The translations under genes were made by a program, and so were the position numbers. Below the pieces are notes generated by a model. The model made no database searches and was not told where the DNA came from. It was given only the letters and a program-made list of their open reading frames with translations. 64,000 nucleotides of DNA. Origin: Irpex lacteus (taxonomy: Eukaryota > Basidiomycota > Agaricomycetes > Polyporales > Irpicaceae). The stretch lies in NCBI GenBank assembly GCA_001986395.2, contig MQVO02000012.1, forward strand, positions 682,001 through 746,000, given 5' to 3'. Shown piece by piece: positions 48,348-58,835 of this stretch; positions within the stretch are counted from its first letter, which is position 1; each line of letters begins with the position of its first letter.

Positions 48348-50147
48348 ATGGTTCAGGATTTCGATAAGAAGAACATGCCTTTCCGCAGGCTGGGTCGGAG
48401 CGGTCTCCGTATCCCTCTATTCTCCTTGGGTGCATGTGAGTATTTACAAGAATCACACGATGAACTTCCCCAGAAAGAACCCTGCAATCTGCTATCGCAA
48501 TGCTAACCATCGTTAACATTGTTTAGGGCTTACTCTGGGTGGATCAGTGAAGGGCGATCCCGTCAAGGTACGCTTCGGTGTCTGCGAAACTGTCGAATTT
48601 GCGCGCTGATCACACTTCTTGTGCATGTGCCTGCAGGACATCATCAAAGTCGCCTTCGAAAACGGGATCAACCTGATTGACACTGCAGAGACGTATGCAA
48701 ATGGCGAGTCCGAGACTCATATGTATGTTCACCTTCCTCTCCGAGCTCGCTTGCGACGAGATCTCACGTTTATCTCTCGCTGTCATATTTGCTTCGTCGG
48801 ATCTGTGCAGTGGCATTGCCCTTAAGGAACTTGGATACCGTCGCTCGGACCTCATCATCACCACGAAGCTCTTCTGGGGCACGCGCAGGGGTCCCAATGA
48901 TATGGGATTGTCCAGGAAACAGTGCGTCAAACAACTCGTGCATGCGAACGCAAGTGACTAATAACCTTAATCTTGAATACACGTGTTGGCAGCATCATCG
49001 AAGGGCTGAGAGAATCTTTGGACCGTCTTCAGCTCGATTACGTCGATGTTGTGTTCGCTCACCGTGCAGACCCAACAGGCAAGTTGGTCATTCCGGGGTT
49101 CTCGGTGTGTACAATGCTTACACTATTGCAGTTCCTATGGAGGAGACAGTCCGTGCTTTCAACTGGGTCATCGAGAAGGGTTGGGTATGTGAAATTTCCG
49201 ATGCCTCCAGTCCTGCGCACTTAATGACATTGACGGTAGGCGCTCTACTGGGGAACTTCTGAGTGGACTGTGACCGAGATCGAAGAGGCGTACCGTATGT
49301 TGTCCATCTTCATACAATGCAACTCTATTGACAAATTCAATTGGGATCAGATATCGCTGACAAGCTTGGTTTGATCCCACCTGTTGCTGAACAGTGCAAG
49401 CACAATCTACTTCACCGTGAGCGCCCAGAGAAGGAATACGAGTGAGTGATCCACCTTCGTTACTCGATCAATAGCCTTCTCAGCCGCTGCTGTTTAGACC
49501 TCTCTACCGCAAGTATGACTACGGAACAACGGTATTCTCTGCACTGGCTCAAGGCATCCTCACCGGCAAGGTAAGCCTCTCAGAATAATTGCATTTGACT
49601 CCAAATGTACTGACTGTCCCGTCCATTTGACTTAGTACAACGACGGCGTTCCATCTGACTCGCGTCTGGGAACGATCCAAGGGCCGCCTGTAACCGCCGC
49701 ACGTGAGCGCTTCAACACGCCGGAGGGCAAAGCTGAACTCGCCAAGGTTAGGGAACTCAGCGAGTTTGCAGAGAAGGGTACGTCGCCCATCTAAGTTCTG
49801 ACATTATTGTATATCAGCTAACTATCATCGAAATGCTCGTAGAACTGGGTACCAAGATAACTCACCTTGCGCTCGCATGGGTCGCCAAGAATCCAAACAC
49901 GTCCACCGTCATCCTCGGTGCATCGAAGCCGGAGCAGGTCCTCGATAACCTCAAGGCTCTCGAAGTCCTGCCGAAGTTGACACCGGAGGTTTTGGAGAAA
50001 CTGGATCAGATTCTTGGGAACAAGCCATCACCTGTTGTACGTCTTCTGTCATTTGGATTACAGACGAGAGAGCGGGTGCTAAAATGACCTATTTTGTAGA
50101 ACCTTTGGGGTCGCCCCAACGTCGAGGGCCACTGGCCTCGTTCATAA
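48348..50147 (+). CDS. Aldo-keto reductase, Kv-beta-like (AKR6 type)
   Basis: NADPH-dependent oxidoreductase resembling voltage-gated K+ channel beta subunits and fungal YajO/Gpr-like reductases. The joined protein starts MVQDFDKKNMPFRRLGRSGL. The catalytic tetrad is visible: Asp and Tyr in NLIDTAETYANGESE, Lys in DLIITTKLFWG, His in DVVFAHRADPT. Other family blocks are the ALYWGTSEWTVTEIEEAY strand, VFSALAQGILTGKYNDGVPS, and the cofactor-binding NPNTSTVILGASKPEQVLDN. It ends NLWGRPNVEGHWPRS with TAA at 50145-50147. There are about ten short introns. The one at 49079-49131 has a GC donor (CAG|GCAAGT); using it is required to keep the family's 'DP-x-x-PMEE' sequence in frame. The length fits the family. 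The substrate is unknown. Confidence 0.93.
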
Positions 50148-51300
50148 GAAACCTGCAGGGACGGAAGAAAGGTGGTGACTGATGGCTTCCCAGCGGTTCA
50201 CTCTCGAAGACAACCACTCTGTACTACCTGAAGTTGTAGCCGTAGCTCGTAGAAAGTGAACTCAAGAATGTACCTGTATCCGTAGTGAATGAAACTACCA
50301 GGACCTCCGTGGGGGTTGTAACTTCAAGTTGTAAGGTTCAGAGTAAAGTAGCGCTGTGCTGCTTTGTTCCTGATCGACATCGGATCAAAATGGGCGCACT
50401 GATGCGCCTGCACTGCGGTGAACGGCGAACCTTGCTTGTCTTCCATCGTTTGACCAGGGAACACTGTGCTGGGCTTGTTGGTCAGTAAGTTGATGTCTTC
50501 AAAAGACAAACAAGCTATTACTACTACTTACCACCACTGGGGTCATAGGTCCATCGGCGGCGGGTCTTTGGTTAATATTGGTTAATATGACCCTTCGATG
50601 TCGTTCACAGCGCCCAGGCTCGCCATGACCGTGATCGAGCGCAGTAACTTGAAGCATCTCTAGTCAGCTTTTGTGGCCAAGCGAAAAGAAGCCGATGACT
50701 ATATTATCACTAGCCTCGTTGTCTTGCTTACCACGGTGGCTCGGAAATAGGTAGACGGACAGCAGGGTAAGATCCAACTCTTTCTGAGTCCTGACCGTGC
50801 TCATCAGCTTATCGTTTCTGCCTTATTTCTCTGGTGCTCCCCACATCTCTGGTGGCTTTTGCCCTCTCTTTTCTTGCCAACCTTCACTCTCACCAGGAAA
50901 GTCTGTCGATACCCGCTGGCCAACTCGAGAGTTAACATCTCGACAAGCGCGTAGGAAGGGACATAATCACCGTGGGCGTCGGTTGTTCGCGTCGCGATTG
51001 CAGGGATCGTTGTTAACACGCCTGCGAAGCAAGGACGGGGGCACCTATAGATCCAGACCGAGCGCTGTCCGTCTGAGAACGGCTCTTTGCCACTCACTTT
51101 CGTCGCTCTTTGTCTTCACCCCACGCTCCTTACTCGTGTTCCTCTCTCTTTTCTCTGGCTTTCAGGTCCTACTGGCCCATTCGTCGATCTCTCAATCCAT
51201 AGGGTATCAAGTGCCCGGAGGTCTCGGAGGTCTCGGAGGTGCTATCTTGCTGGCGGTGTAGACGTGCACAGCCACCACATTCCCTATTGCGAGTCAAGCT
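50148..51300. other. Region between aldo-keto reductase 1 and copy E
   Basis: Holds the 3' UTR of the reductase and the promoter/5' UTR of copy E. A short direct repeat (GGTTAATAT twice) lies near 50570-50590. The open frames here have no motifs. Confidence 0.5.
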
Positions 51301-53269
51301 ATGCCCGTTTTCAACTTGACAAGTATGTTGCATTACATCTGCTAATTGTGACGAAGAGGGTGTGTGCTCACATTGACTTTCATCTGCAGTCGACGACACC
51401 AGCCCTCTCATTCAGTACGACCCTGCTGGTGGATGGTCTGACTCCTCCCATGCCGATGATTATTGGTCTGCATACTCGAATGGCACCTTTCACGCCACCG
51501 ATCAACTCGTGTGTTTTTATCCTCTACGTTGCATGCCAATTATTGAACATTGAACTTTTGTAGGGTGCAAAAGCCACTCTGACGTTCAATGGCTCCGCTG
51601 TATATCTTTACGGTGCCTTTCGGCCGAACCATGTCTGTTTCTTGGTTTCTGATACTGTAAACATCCGAACTAATTGCAGTACCCGGATTAGGACATATAT
51701 TGGACGACATTGGATGGAAGTACATCGATTAGAAACGGGAATCCAAACTCAACCGAAAACCTCTTCCAACGTCTCATGTATAGTGCGGAAAACCTGAGTA
51801 GCGAACAACACCAACTTATATTGGAAAATAAGTACAACACTTCGGGGCCATCATGGGTCGATGTAGATTATGTGCTTGTTACTTCCGGGGATGGAAATCC
51901 TGAGTGAGTATTTCAGTAAGGCCTCTATATTCCTGGCCACTAGACCTTGCTTGCTACCCGGAATGACCCATTGACACTTTTTATCGCTTGGTAATAGGAC
52001 TCAATCGCATGACACCGTTCTGGACGATGGAGACGGGAGCATCACGTATTCTGCAGGTTGGGACGACTCTCCCAATGATTTTATCACGAGTTATTACAAC
52101 AACACGATGCAGTATGTTTTCTTTGTGTTTACCGGCTCTCCTTTCGTTGACAATCTGCTCTCCTTCACCAGTCGAACAAGCCAGACCAGCGCCACTGCTA
52201 CGATATCCTTCGAAGGCAACGCGATTACTGTCTACGGTGCGACGTCGACGAACCACGCGGCATTCAGCGTCGCATTGGACGGTGGCGTACCAATCGTCCT
52301 CAACGGATCGGCGCCAGTACCCCGTTTTCAGAATATGCTTGTGCGTCATCATTCCTTCCTTCCAACTTTATCAACGATCATAATACGCTAATCGGGGCCG
52401 TGTTCCATACGTGCTCGTGCACCATATGGACAGTATTATGCAGGAGGACTCGCAAATAGCTCTCACACGCTGACTATGTCTAACGTCGATACCACAGGGA
52501 TGTGGTTCGATCTGGACAAGGTTGTCGTATCGAAGTGGGGAGAATGGAACATTAGCGGCGCCACAAGCCAGTACGTCCTTTGTGAATCTGGGAACAGTCC
52601 AAATGTCTCACTACGCCCTCCTCAGCAATGTGACCAGTCCGGATACGTCGGATGGCTCAAGCTCACATCCCGTGGTCGCCCCTATTGTCGGAGGCGTTGT
52701 GGCCGGTGTTATGGGCTGTCTCATCGTCCTCGGATTGTTATTTATTGTCCGTCGACGCCGCCAGAAGATGCGAGGAGTAGACCGAATTCATACGGGCGCC
52801 ACGACCAAGGAAGATATTTTTGATGGTCCCGAGGGCACTATAGACCCATTCAATACATTCCACTATGCTGGCGTACCAAATACCGCCAGTACCGCCTATG
52901 CGTCCAGCATTGACTTCTCCGAGAGGACACCTCTAGATCTCTCGCAATCTGGACATACACCGACAGAGTCATGGATATTAGTCCAGAACACATCTAATAA
53001 TCAACATTCCACGCAAGCACCATCTACTGCCCCCTTGTCTTCGGCTCAAACTCGCATCGATCCTAATTCTAAGTGCGTTCATAACACCTCTCAGTTCTTG
53101 GATGTTAATTGACATGGAATACACTAGGTATTTCGTCGCTAATAGCCACAACCGGCCTCACTCTAGTGACTTCTCTGGCGAGAACCCTCACAAGGACTTC
53201 CCACCACCTAATTACACGGAAGCGACGGCTTCGGTTGGTGCTATGTCGGATTCCGGAATCGATCGGTGA
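51301..53269 (+). CDS. Two-module single-pass membrane protein, dispersed copy E
   Basis: Fifth copy of the family in the 13-23 kb array, on the opposite strand and 28 kb away. The 22-nt first exon (51301-51322) encodes MPVFNLT, then IDDTSPLIQYDPAGGWSDSS. Module 1 has 'TLTFNGSAVYLYGAFRPNH', 'TTLDGSTSIRNGNPNSTENL' and 'WVDVDYVLVTSGDGNPE'. Module 2 has SHDTVLDDGDGSITYSAGWD, 'ATISFEGNAITVYGATSTNH' and 'MWFDLDKVVVSKWGEWN'. The membrane helix is VVAPIVGGVVAGVMGCLIVL, with LLFIVRRRRQK after it. The tail is Ser/Thr-rich and ends KDFPPPNYTEATASVGAMSD, GIDR-TGA at 53267-53269. Sequons NGT, NLS and NNT recur in the modules. It has the same exon plan as the array copies and no signal peptide. Confidence 0.92.
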
Positions 53270-53455
53270 TTGTGGCTATGTTTATACCTTGTTTGCTTGT
53301 TTTCCTGTCTGTCGTTGCCAGATCCTTGCGTCCATATGCATCCGTTTGATCTCACACGAATAAGAGGACTTATCGTTGCGCAAGATGATCATAACGACCA
53401 TAGCTGCACTTGCGTTGTGCCAACTACAAGATAATATATCCTACATCCACATCCA

Positions 53456-54940
53456 TTACTCCAACGCAGGCGTATCGGCAAAGGACAGCTTCAAGCCAAG
53501 GGGCATGTTCCTCTCACCGATCTGGCCCTCCGCAGCTTCTGCTAGTCGTCGTACTTCTGCCACGTCCTCTGCTGTCAGCTGAAGACTGAGAGCACCGAGG
53601 TTCTCCTTCAGGTTCTGCAATAACAGTTGGAGTAAGCCACCATCCAGGCTTCAGGCATACAAGGCGCTACGTACCTCGATCTTTGAAGTGCCAGGAATAG
53701 GGATGATATCGTCTCCTTGAGCAAGTAGCCAGGCGAGTGCAACCTGCCCTGGAGTAGCTTTATGCTTACTGGCGATGGCGTCTATAGCATCTACTACTTG
53801 ATTGATCTTGGGGAGGTTCTCGGAGGAGAACCTAAGCGAATGGTGAGAACTGCTTAGAAGCGTAACACACATCACAGTGACCCGTACCTGGGAATCTTCC
53901 TCCGAATATCATTATCAGCAAGCTCTTCAGGTGATTTCTGCGAGGGCTGTGAGTTCACATGAGTCATTCTGGAGTTTAGCGGTGAACGTACAATGCGCCC
54001 CGTAAGTATGCCTCGGCCCAGTGGAGAGTACGCCACGACCTTCACGCCCAGCTCCCTTGCCGTCCGAAGCACGTCGATTTGAGGGCTTTCTATACCCAGA
54101 GTGAAGAGAGAATATTCGACTTGGATAGCTGAGATGGGATGTACAGCATGTGCCCGACGCAGGGTATCGGCGCTGCACTCAGAAAGTCCGATGTAGCGTA
54201 CCTTCCCGGCACTACAAAGTCAAACGAGGCATAAGTCTCAGTAGCCTCCTAGTTGACAGCTTGAAGAAACTTACGCTACGAGTTCTGCCAATGCGCCAAC
54301 CGACTTCTCAATCGGAACAGTCACGTCGGGACTGTGAACAAGTTATGAGATCTCTTGTTCTCAAGTACAGTCAAGCACCTACCGGTGAAGGTAGTAAAGA
54401 TCCACAGAGTCCACTGAATAGAGTCAATCATTGTGTCATATCGCAAGGCATTGCATAGACTACTCACCGCCAAGCCTGCTCAGGGACCTCTCGATCGCGG
54501 TCTTACAATATTCTGGACTTCCATTCACACTGCCCAAAAGCTTTCCAGTCTCCTCTTCGAAGACCAGGCCAAATTTTGTGGCCAGAAAGATCTCGCCTCT
54601 CTTACCAGTACGCTTTAACCTGCAGAACAGCCAGAATGAGACGAATCAGCGTTGCATACGATAAACAAAGATGAGATTTACTGGCCATTTCCCTATCACA
54701 GTCTCAGAGTTGCCGTATGCGTCGGCTGTGTCCCAGAAGGTACATCCAGTTGCATACAGATCATCAAGGAACTATGAACAATGCCAAGATCAGTAGAATG
54801 TCACCATTAAACAGCGAGATACTCACCTTCAATTGCTCTTCCTCGGGTCTGGGAGTGCCATAGAACGGCGACAATGACATTGCACCATAACCAAGAGCAG
54901 TCACGGAGTCTTTGCCAATTTGTCTGGTGGGGAGAGACAT
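53456..54940 (-). CDS. Aldo-keto reductase (AKR13/YakC-type)
   Basis: NADPH-dependent reductase of the group that includes plant pollen-type and yeast pyridoxal-reductase-like enzymes. It begins [20 protein letters not shown], then [20 protein letters not shown]. The tetrad residues are Asp and Tyr in [13 protein letters not shown], Lys in [10 protein letters not shown] and His in DLYYLHRPDVT. Further family signatures are [54 protein letters not shown], and [20 protein letters not shown] near the end. It ends SFADTPALE with TAA at 53456-53458. There are about eight short introns. It converges with copy E (186 bp between stops). Sequence shows it is a different subfamily from the reductase at 48348, so the pair is not a recent duplication. 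Confidence 0.93.
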
Positions 54941-56173
54941 TGAATGTGAGTGGTGAAACGTGTAGAGAGTACCGAGTGGTTCTGAGGGTTCAACCGTTCA
55001 GCTGAATGTATTTATACTATTGGAAACTCACGGTCCTACACACAGTCATGGCCAATGGTTCATAGAAGCCGAAAGAACAAGCAAGCCACGGCAATGTCTT
55101 CGCGTCTTTCGGGGCGTAGTTTTCGGCGAGGGAAGCGAAACAACGTAGCCAGGACGCTCATAGGTGCACGGTGAGTCGTCAATCCAATGCACTGACAATT
55201 CCCGATAGTTGCGGTATTTACTGAACGCCCCGGGCCATACTGAATTGTCGCGCCGAGAGAGTACTAGTGCATTTCTAAGGTGCCTCAAGGTGCAACCAGG
55301 AGGTCGCTAAAGCAAAGTCTTACTGAATCACTCAAGATAAGTATGTGTTGGTATCACTAGGACGACCGCCGTGTGTCACTGGCAGTGCGGGCCTAGCAAG
55401 TAGTTACCAGTGAGCACTTGAACTTGATGCTCATAGCTGAAATAAGACGACGTACATACCATACTGCTGTCTAAGGTGGCTGTCGAGCCTCGTAATGTCT
55501 GCGAAACTCCGAGTCAAGCATATGAACGGCCGTACAAAGCTGGTGGTAGAGTCGTACTTAGCCTACTCGTTTCCGATCACCTCGCTCCGGATCAGAATGC
55601 ATTGAATCTCAGCACCGAATTTCCCGGTTTGGTATGTGAGGTTGAAGTGACGCGAGACATGCTCCGTGTGGAATGGTATAGGGTATGTCATGGGTGGGGA
55701 TATTCTTCAAATGTCATGGAAATTGAAAAGCTAGACATTTGAGTCGATGTTTGCTTAATACTGCTTATTGCTCAACAATTCAGGTCAAAGTACTGTCTGT
55801 CGAGAAGCGTATTAAGTGGCACAAGCCGAGAAAACTTCGAAGTTGAATGGGTATCTAGGAGCTATAAATAGGAATAATGATAGAGGGCGCCGTACTTGTG
55901 CGGGATGAAAGACGAATGGTGCTACACAACTTCTAAGATGCGGGGTCAGGCTACATAGTACTGATAAAGTCCGAGAAAAAGTCAATAATGAAGCCAGCGA
56001 AGTCCGATATCTAGAGAATACATGGAGAAGGAAGAAGGTATACAGACAGAAGAAAGTAGGTCGAAGGAGAAAGAAGTGGCACAGACCAGAATGGGACTTG
56101 AGGATGAATTCGAAAGAAGTCGTGTGAGATCCAGGACGACGAATAGTACGAAGGATGCACCAAAGACCAATCC
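54941..56173. other. Promoter of reductase 2 and 3' region of the zinc-finger gene
   Basis: A plus-strand 88-codon open frame at 55476-55742 and minus frames at 55812-56177 have no motifs. I see no supported gene. Confidence 0.45.
55009..55016 (-). promoter_or_regulatory. TATA box of aldo-keto reductase gene 2
   Basis: On the minus strand this reads TATAAATA, about 70 bp upstream of the start codon at 54940. Confidence 0.55.
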
Positions 56174-56752
56174 TCATTTGCCCTTAGCCGATCTCCACCA
56201 TTTGCGAGCAGTTCCAAAACGCTGAATTGCCATTGCCTCATATGATTTTAGACAAGCCTTGGCATCCGGTCCTTCCACGTGGCGCTTCCAGGCATCGCTT
56301 CGGGAGAACATTTTGTCGCATATGCAAGGCCCTGCTCTCTTGCCTTGGTGAACACTCCGCAGATGCCTCTTTTGGTCCCCTGCACACGTGAAAGTCTGTC
56401 CGCAGATCACGCCGTCCTCACTGATGAAGTCACATATGATCAGGGCTGGGTTCCCTCGCAGGATCCCTGGGAGCTGGAAATTAGTTAGGGATGGTGAAGG
56501 ACGATGCGATTATAGATTCTTACCATTTCCGTTTGTAGGGCCTCCAGGTGAAGGATGTGTTGCCAAATCCTGAGCATCTTCGCGTAAAGGCGACAGATGT
56601 GCTGCAGTGCCTACGTGAGAGCTTGAGGATGCCATGGTAGCAGGACCAACCGCCACAGCTTGCTTCTTGTGCGTTCTCTTCTTGGCTGCAGGATTCCCCG
56701 TGGAATTAGCCGCCTTCTTTCGAGTCGTGCGAAGTCGATACGGGTCGTGCAA
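56174..56752 (-). CDS. C2H2-like zinc-finger protein, short, 5' end uncertain
   Basis: Likely DNA-binding protein. Finger 1 is CDFISEDGVICGQTFTCAGD followed by QKRHLRSVH, spaced C-x9-C-x12-H-x4-H, looser than the standard C-x2/4-C. Finger 2 is CICDKMFSRSDAWKRH followed eight residues later by Cys (C-x1-C-x12-H-x8-C), also irregular. The C-terminus is basic and helical (YEAMAIQRFGTARKWWRSAK). An intron with acceptor CTCCCAG joins the finger exon to an upstream exon encoding KKRTHKKQAVAVGP and a Ser/Pro-rich stretch. The ATG nearest in frame is at 56635. The upstream exon is open to about 56752 and may continue through another intron. The stop is TGA at 56174-56176. It might be the 3' part of the gene starting at 58835; see findings. 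Confidence 0.66.
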
Positions 56753-57217
56753 GACAAAACTATAGATACCCTCACCGCGGGCAAAAGCTGATCAGAGCGC
56801 GCCCGAAATCCGCGAGAAAGGAATCGATACACACACCTAACATGTCGCAGATAAAGCGCCTTATAATTAGATATTCGGAAAGATCACAGAACATTCACGT
56901 GTGAGGAAACATATGACCTTTATTCCGCACGAAGAACCATCGAAAAGTGAGCGAAAAACCGTCGAAAAGTGAACCCTTTCAGTGAGCATAAAGGAAACGC
57001 CCTCGCTACATGCCAAAACTGGTTACGCCAGATCGCTCCCGATTGCTACCCAGCCGATTGTATACCTTTGTTCGCAGCGAACGTTATCACTTTTCGATGG
57101 TTTTTCGACGGTCCTCATAGCCTTTCGCTCAGCCTGGAGAATAATGACAAGAAAGAACAATGAAGTTAACTTTTTACTACAGGGATAAAACCGCTTCTAA
57201 CTGTGCGATTATTTGAC
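56753..57217. other. Intergenic spacer carrying an inverted repeat
   Basis: 465 bp between two minus-strand genes. It contains the inverted repeat listed next and a short ATG-initiated minus frame at about 56840 whose link to the finger gene is unclear. Confidence 0.5.
56936..57112. repeat. Inverted repeat, possible MITE-like remnant
   Basis: The left arm (56936-56972) has two tandem units, ACCATCGAAAAGTGA and ACCGTCGAAAAGTGA. The right arm (57087-57112) is the reverse complement of the same two motifs in compact form. About 115 bp lie between. I see no clear target-site duplication. Confidence 0.6.
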
Positions 57218-58835
57218 TCAATCGATTGTTATTATGCGCCTTTCTGAAAGCCACTGATCAGCATTTGCCCGTGGTGCCTGCTCTTCATCAAGCCTAACAT
57301 CCTGCTTTGGAGACGACCATGGCATTTCAGGGAGCTCGGGTATTGTAGGCGGTATAATCTGATCTGGCACGCCGAAATGAGAATCAGTGCTGGGCGGTGG
57401 ATCAAACTCTTCGGGGACGTGTTCCTCTGCGAAATACGAGCCATATGGATCAGGTGTCCAACTAGCCTGACGCAGAGCAAAGGGATTCGGAGATGGCAAT
57501 GATAACGAGGAAGGGCGGGAAGTAGCGGCGCTAGAGGAACCTTGAACGAATGCTTGCTGTGCTGCGTACTGGTCGTATTCCCTGGGACTATAGTAATCGG
57601 AAAACGCCTGAACTAAAGCAGGCTGCAGATGAGCATGGTGAGGTAATGGAGTTCCGAAGTCCCAAAGCTCGTCTTGGCGAGGGTAGACCGCAGGATATGA
57701 TCGAGAAGCTGTGTCGCCGTTCACAAAGAACTCGGGATTGTGATCCAGATATGGATTCCGCAGTGTAGAGCGCGGGCTAATAGTGGGATATGGGGTAAAC
57801 CTATTTCTCTGGAGAGTACGATGGTCCATGCTCTGCCGGCTATACGGTAGTCGCGGAACATGCGTTGCGAAACCAAAGTGGCGAGGTGCCCCATGCCAAG
57901 AGTGCGTTGTACCTGGTGCGTACGACGGGTGGCGCGAGTTCAGAGGTGACTGGAATCCATTGGACGATGGGTAGAACGAAGCGAGAGGATGACAATAATA
58001 TGAATGGGACGGGATGGAAGACACGAGAGATGGAGGAGCAGGTGGTACATATGGTAAGTCTGTGGTATGAGAGCGGGTAATGGTGGAGGGTCCTAGCATT
58101 CTACTCCTCTTGGCAGGGCGTAGATGGTGCAAATTATCCAGACTGTTCTCGTACAGGTCGTCTGCCCGCCTCTTTCCCTTCCTATCGGGAGGTCCACTGG
58201 AGGAGGCGGCATCACTATACGGAGTCCTGTGATGAAATGTAGGCTGTTGACCAGAGTAAGACTGTGAGGGCCACTCGATAAAATCACGATTCAACGAGGC
58301 ACTATTGGGAGACTCTTGAGGCACCTGGCCAAAGGAGAAGGTGTCGGTTACCGGTTCGTTAGGTCGATCGCCGGTATTCTCCTAGCAATGAGCACCATGT
58401 GAGTATATACAGCATATACGATATATTTATGTGAACTCACAGTTGGTAGGTGGATATTGACAAGCGAAGGTTGAGGTCTGCTCTGCGAGGGCGCAGCCTC
58501 TGAGACAGTCATATCGTCGAAGAGGGGCTGGTCGCTCGGAGCGCTTGAAACTTGTTCCGAGACCTGTGAAGACAGTCGTAGCGGGGCAGTCAAGGGAAGT
58601 TGGGGATCGTTCGTGAGAGGCGAGGCGTAAAGGATATTTTCGATGGCGTCGGACTCTACTGGTGTGGGAAAAGCAGGCTCCAGCTGTTCAGAAAGCCCGA
58701 TACTTTCCAAGATCGCTGGCCAGTTCGAAGCTAATACCAGTCAGTAATGAGGGGTGGAGAAAGGGTGTGAAGCGACGTACATAAGGACTCGGTGTCGTAC
58801 GGCGACAGAGAGGGTTCATCATTGGTGAATAACAT
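57218..58835 (-). CDS. Ser/Pro/Tyr-rich protein, unrecognised
   Basis: The start MLFTNDEPSLSPYDTESL (ATG at 58833-58835) is followed by an intron with donor GTACGT; the next exon begins SNWPAILESIGLSEQLEPAF. Another intron near 58400-58440 leads to the long last exon with PNSASLNRDFIEWPSQSYSG and many Pro/Ser/Tyr/His-rich stretches. A basic patch, RKGKRRADD, followed by RPAKRSRM looks like a bipartite nuclear signal. It ends ANADQWLSERRIITID, TGA at 57218-57220. There is no folded domain, membrane helix or signal peptide. Composition plus the nuclear-signal-like patches suggest a regulator's disordered region. It sits head to tail with two C2H2 finger genes. Confidence 0.7.

Noticed and set aside
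48348..54940. The two aldo-keto reductases as a recent tandem duplication
   Set aside because: They belong to different subfamilies with different motif sequences and intron positions.
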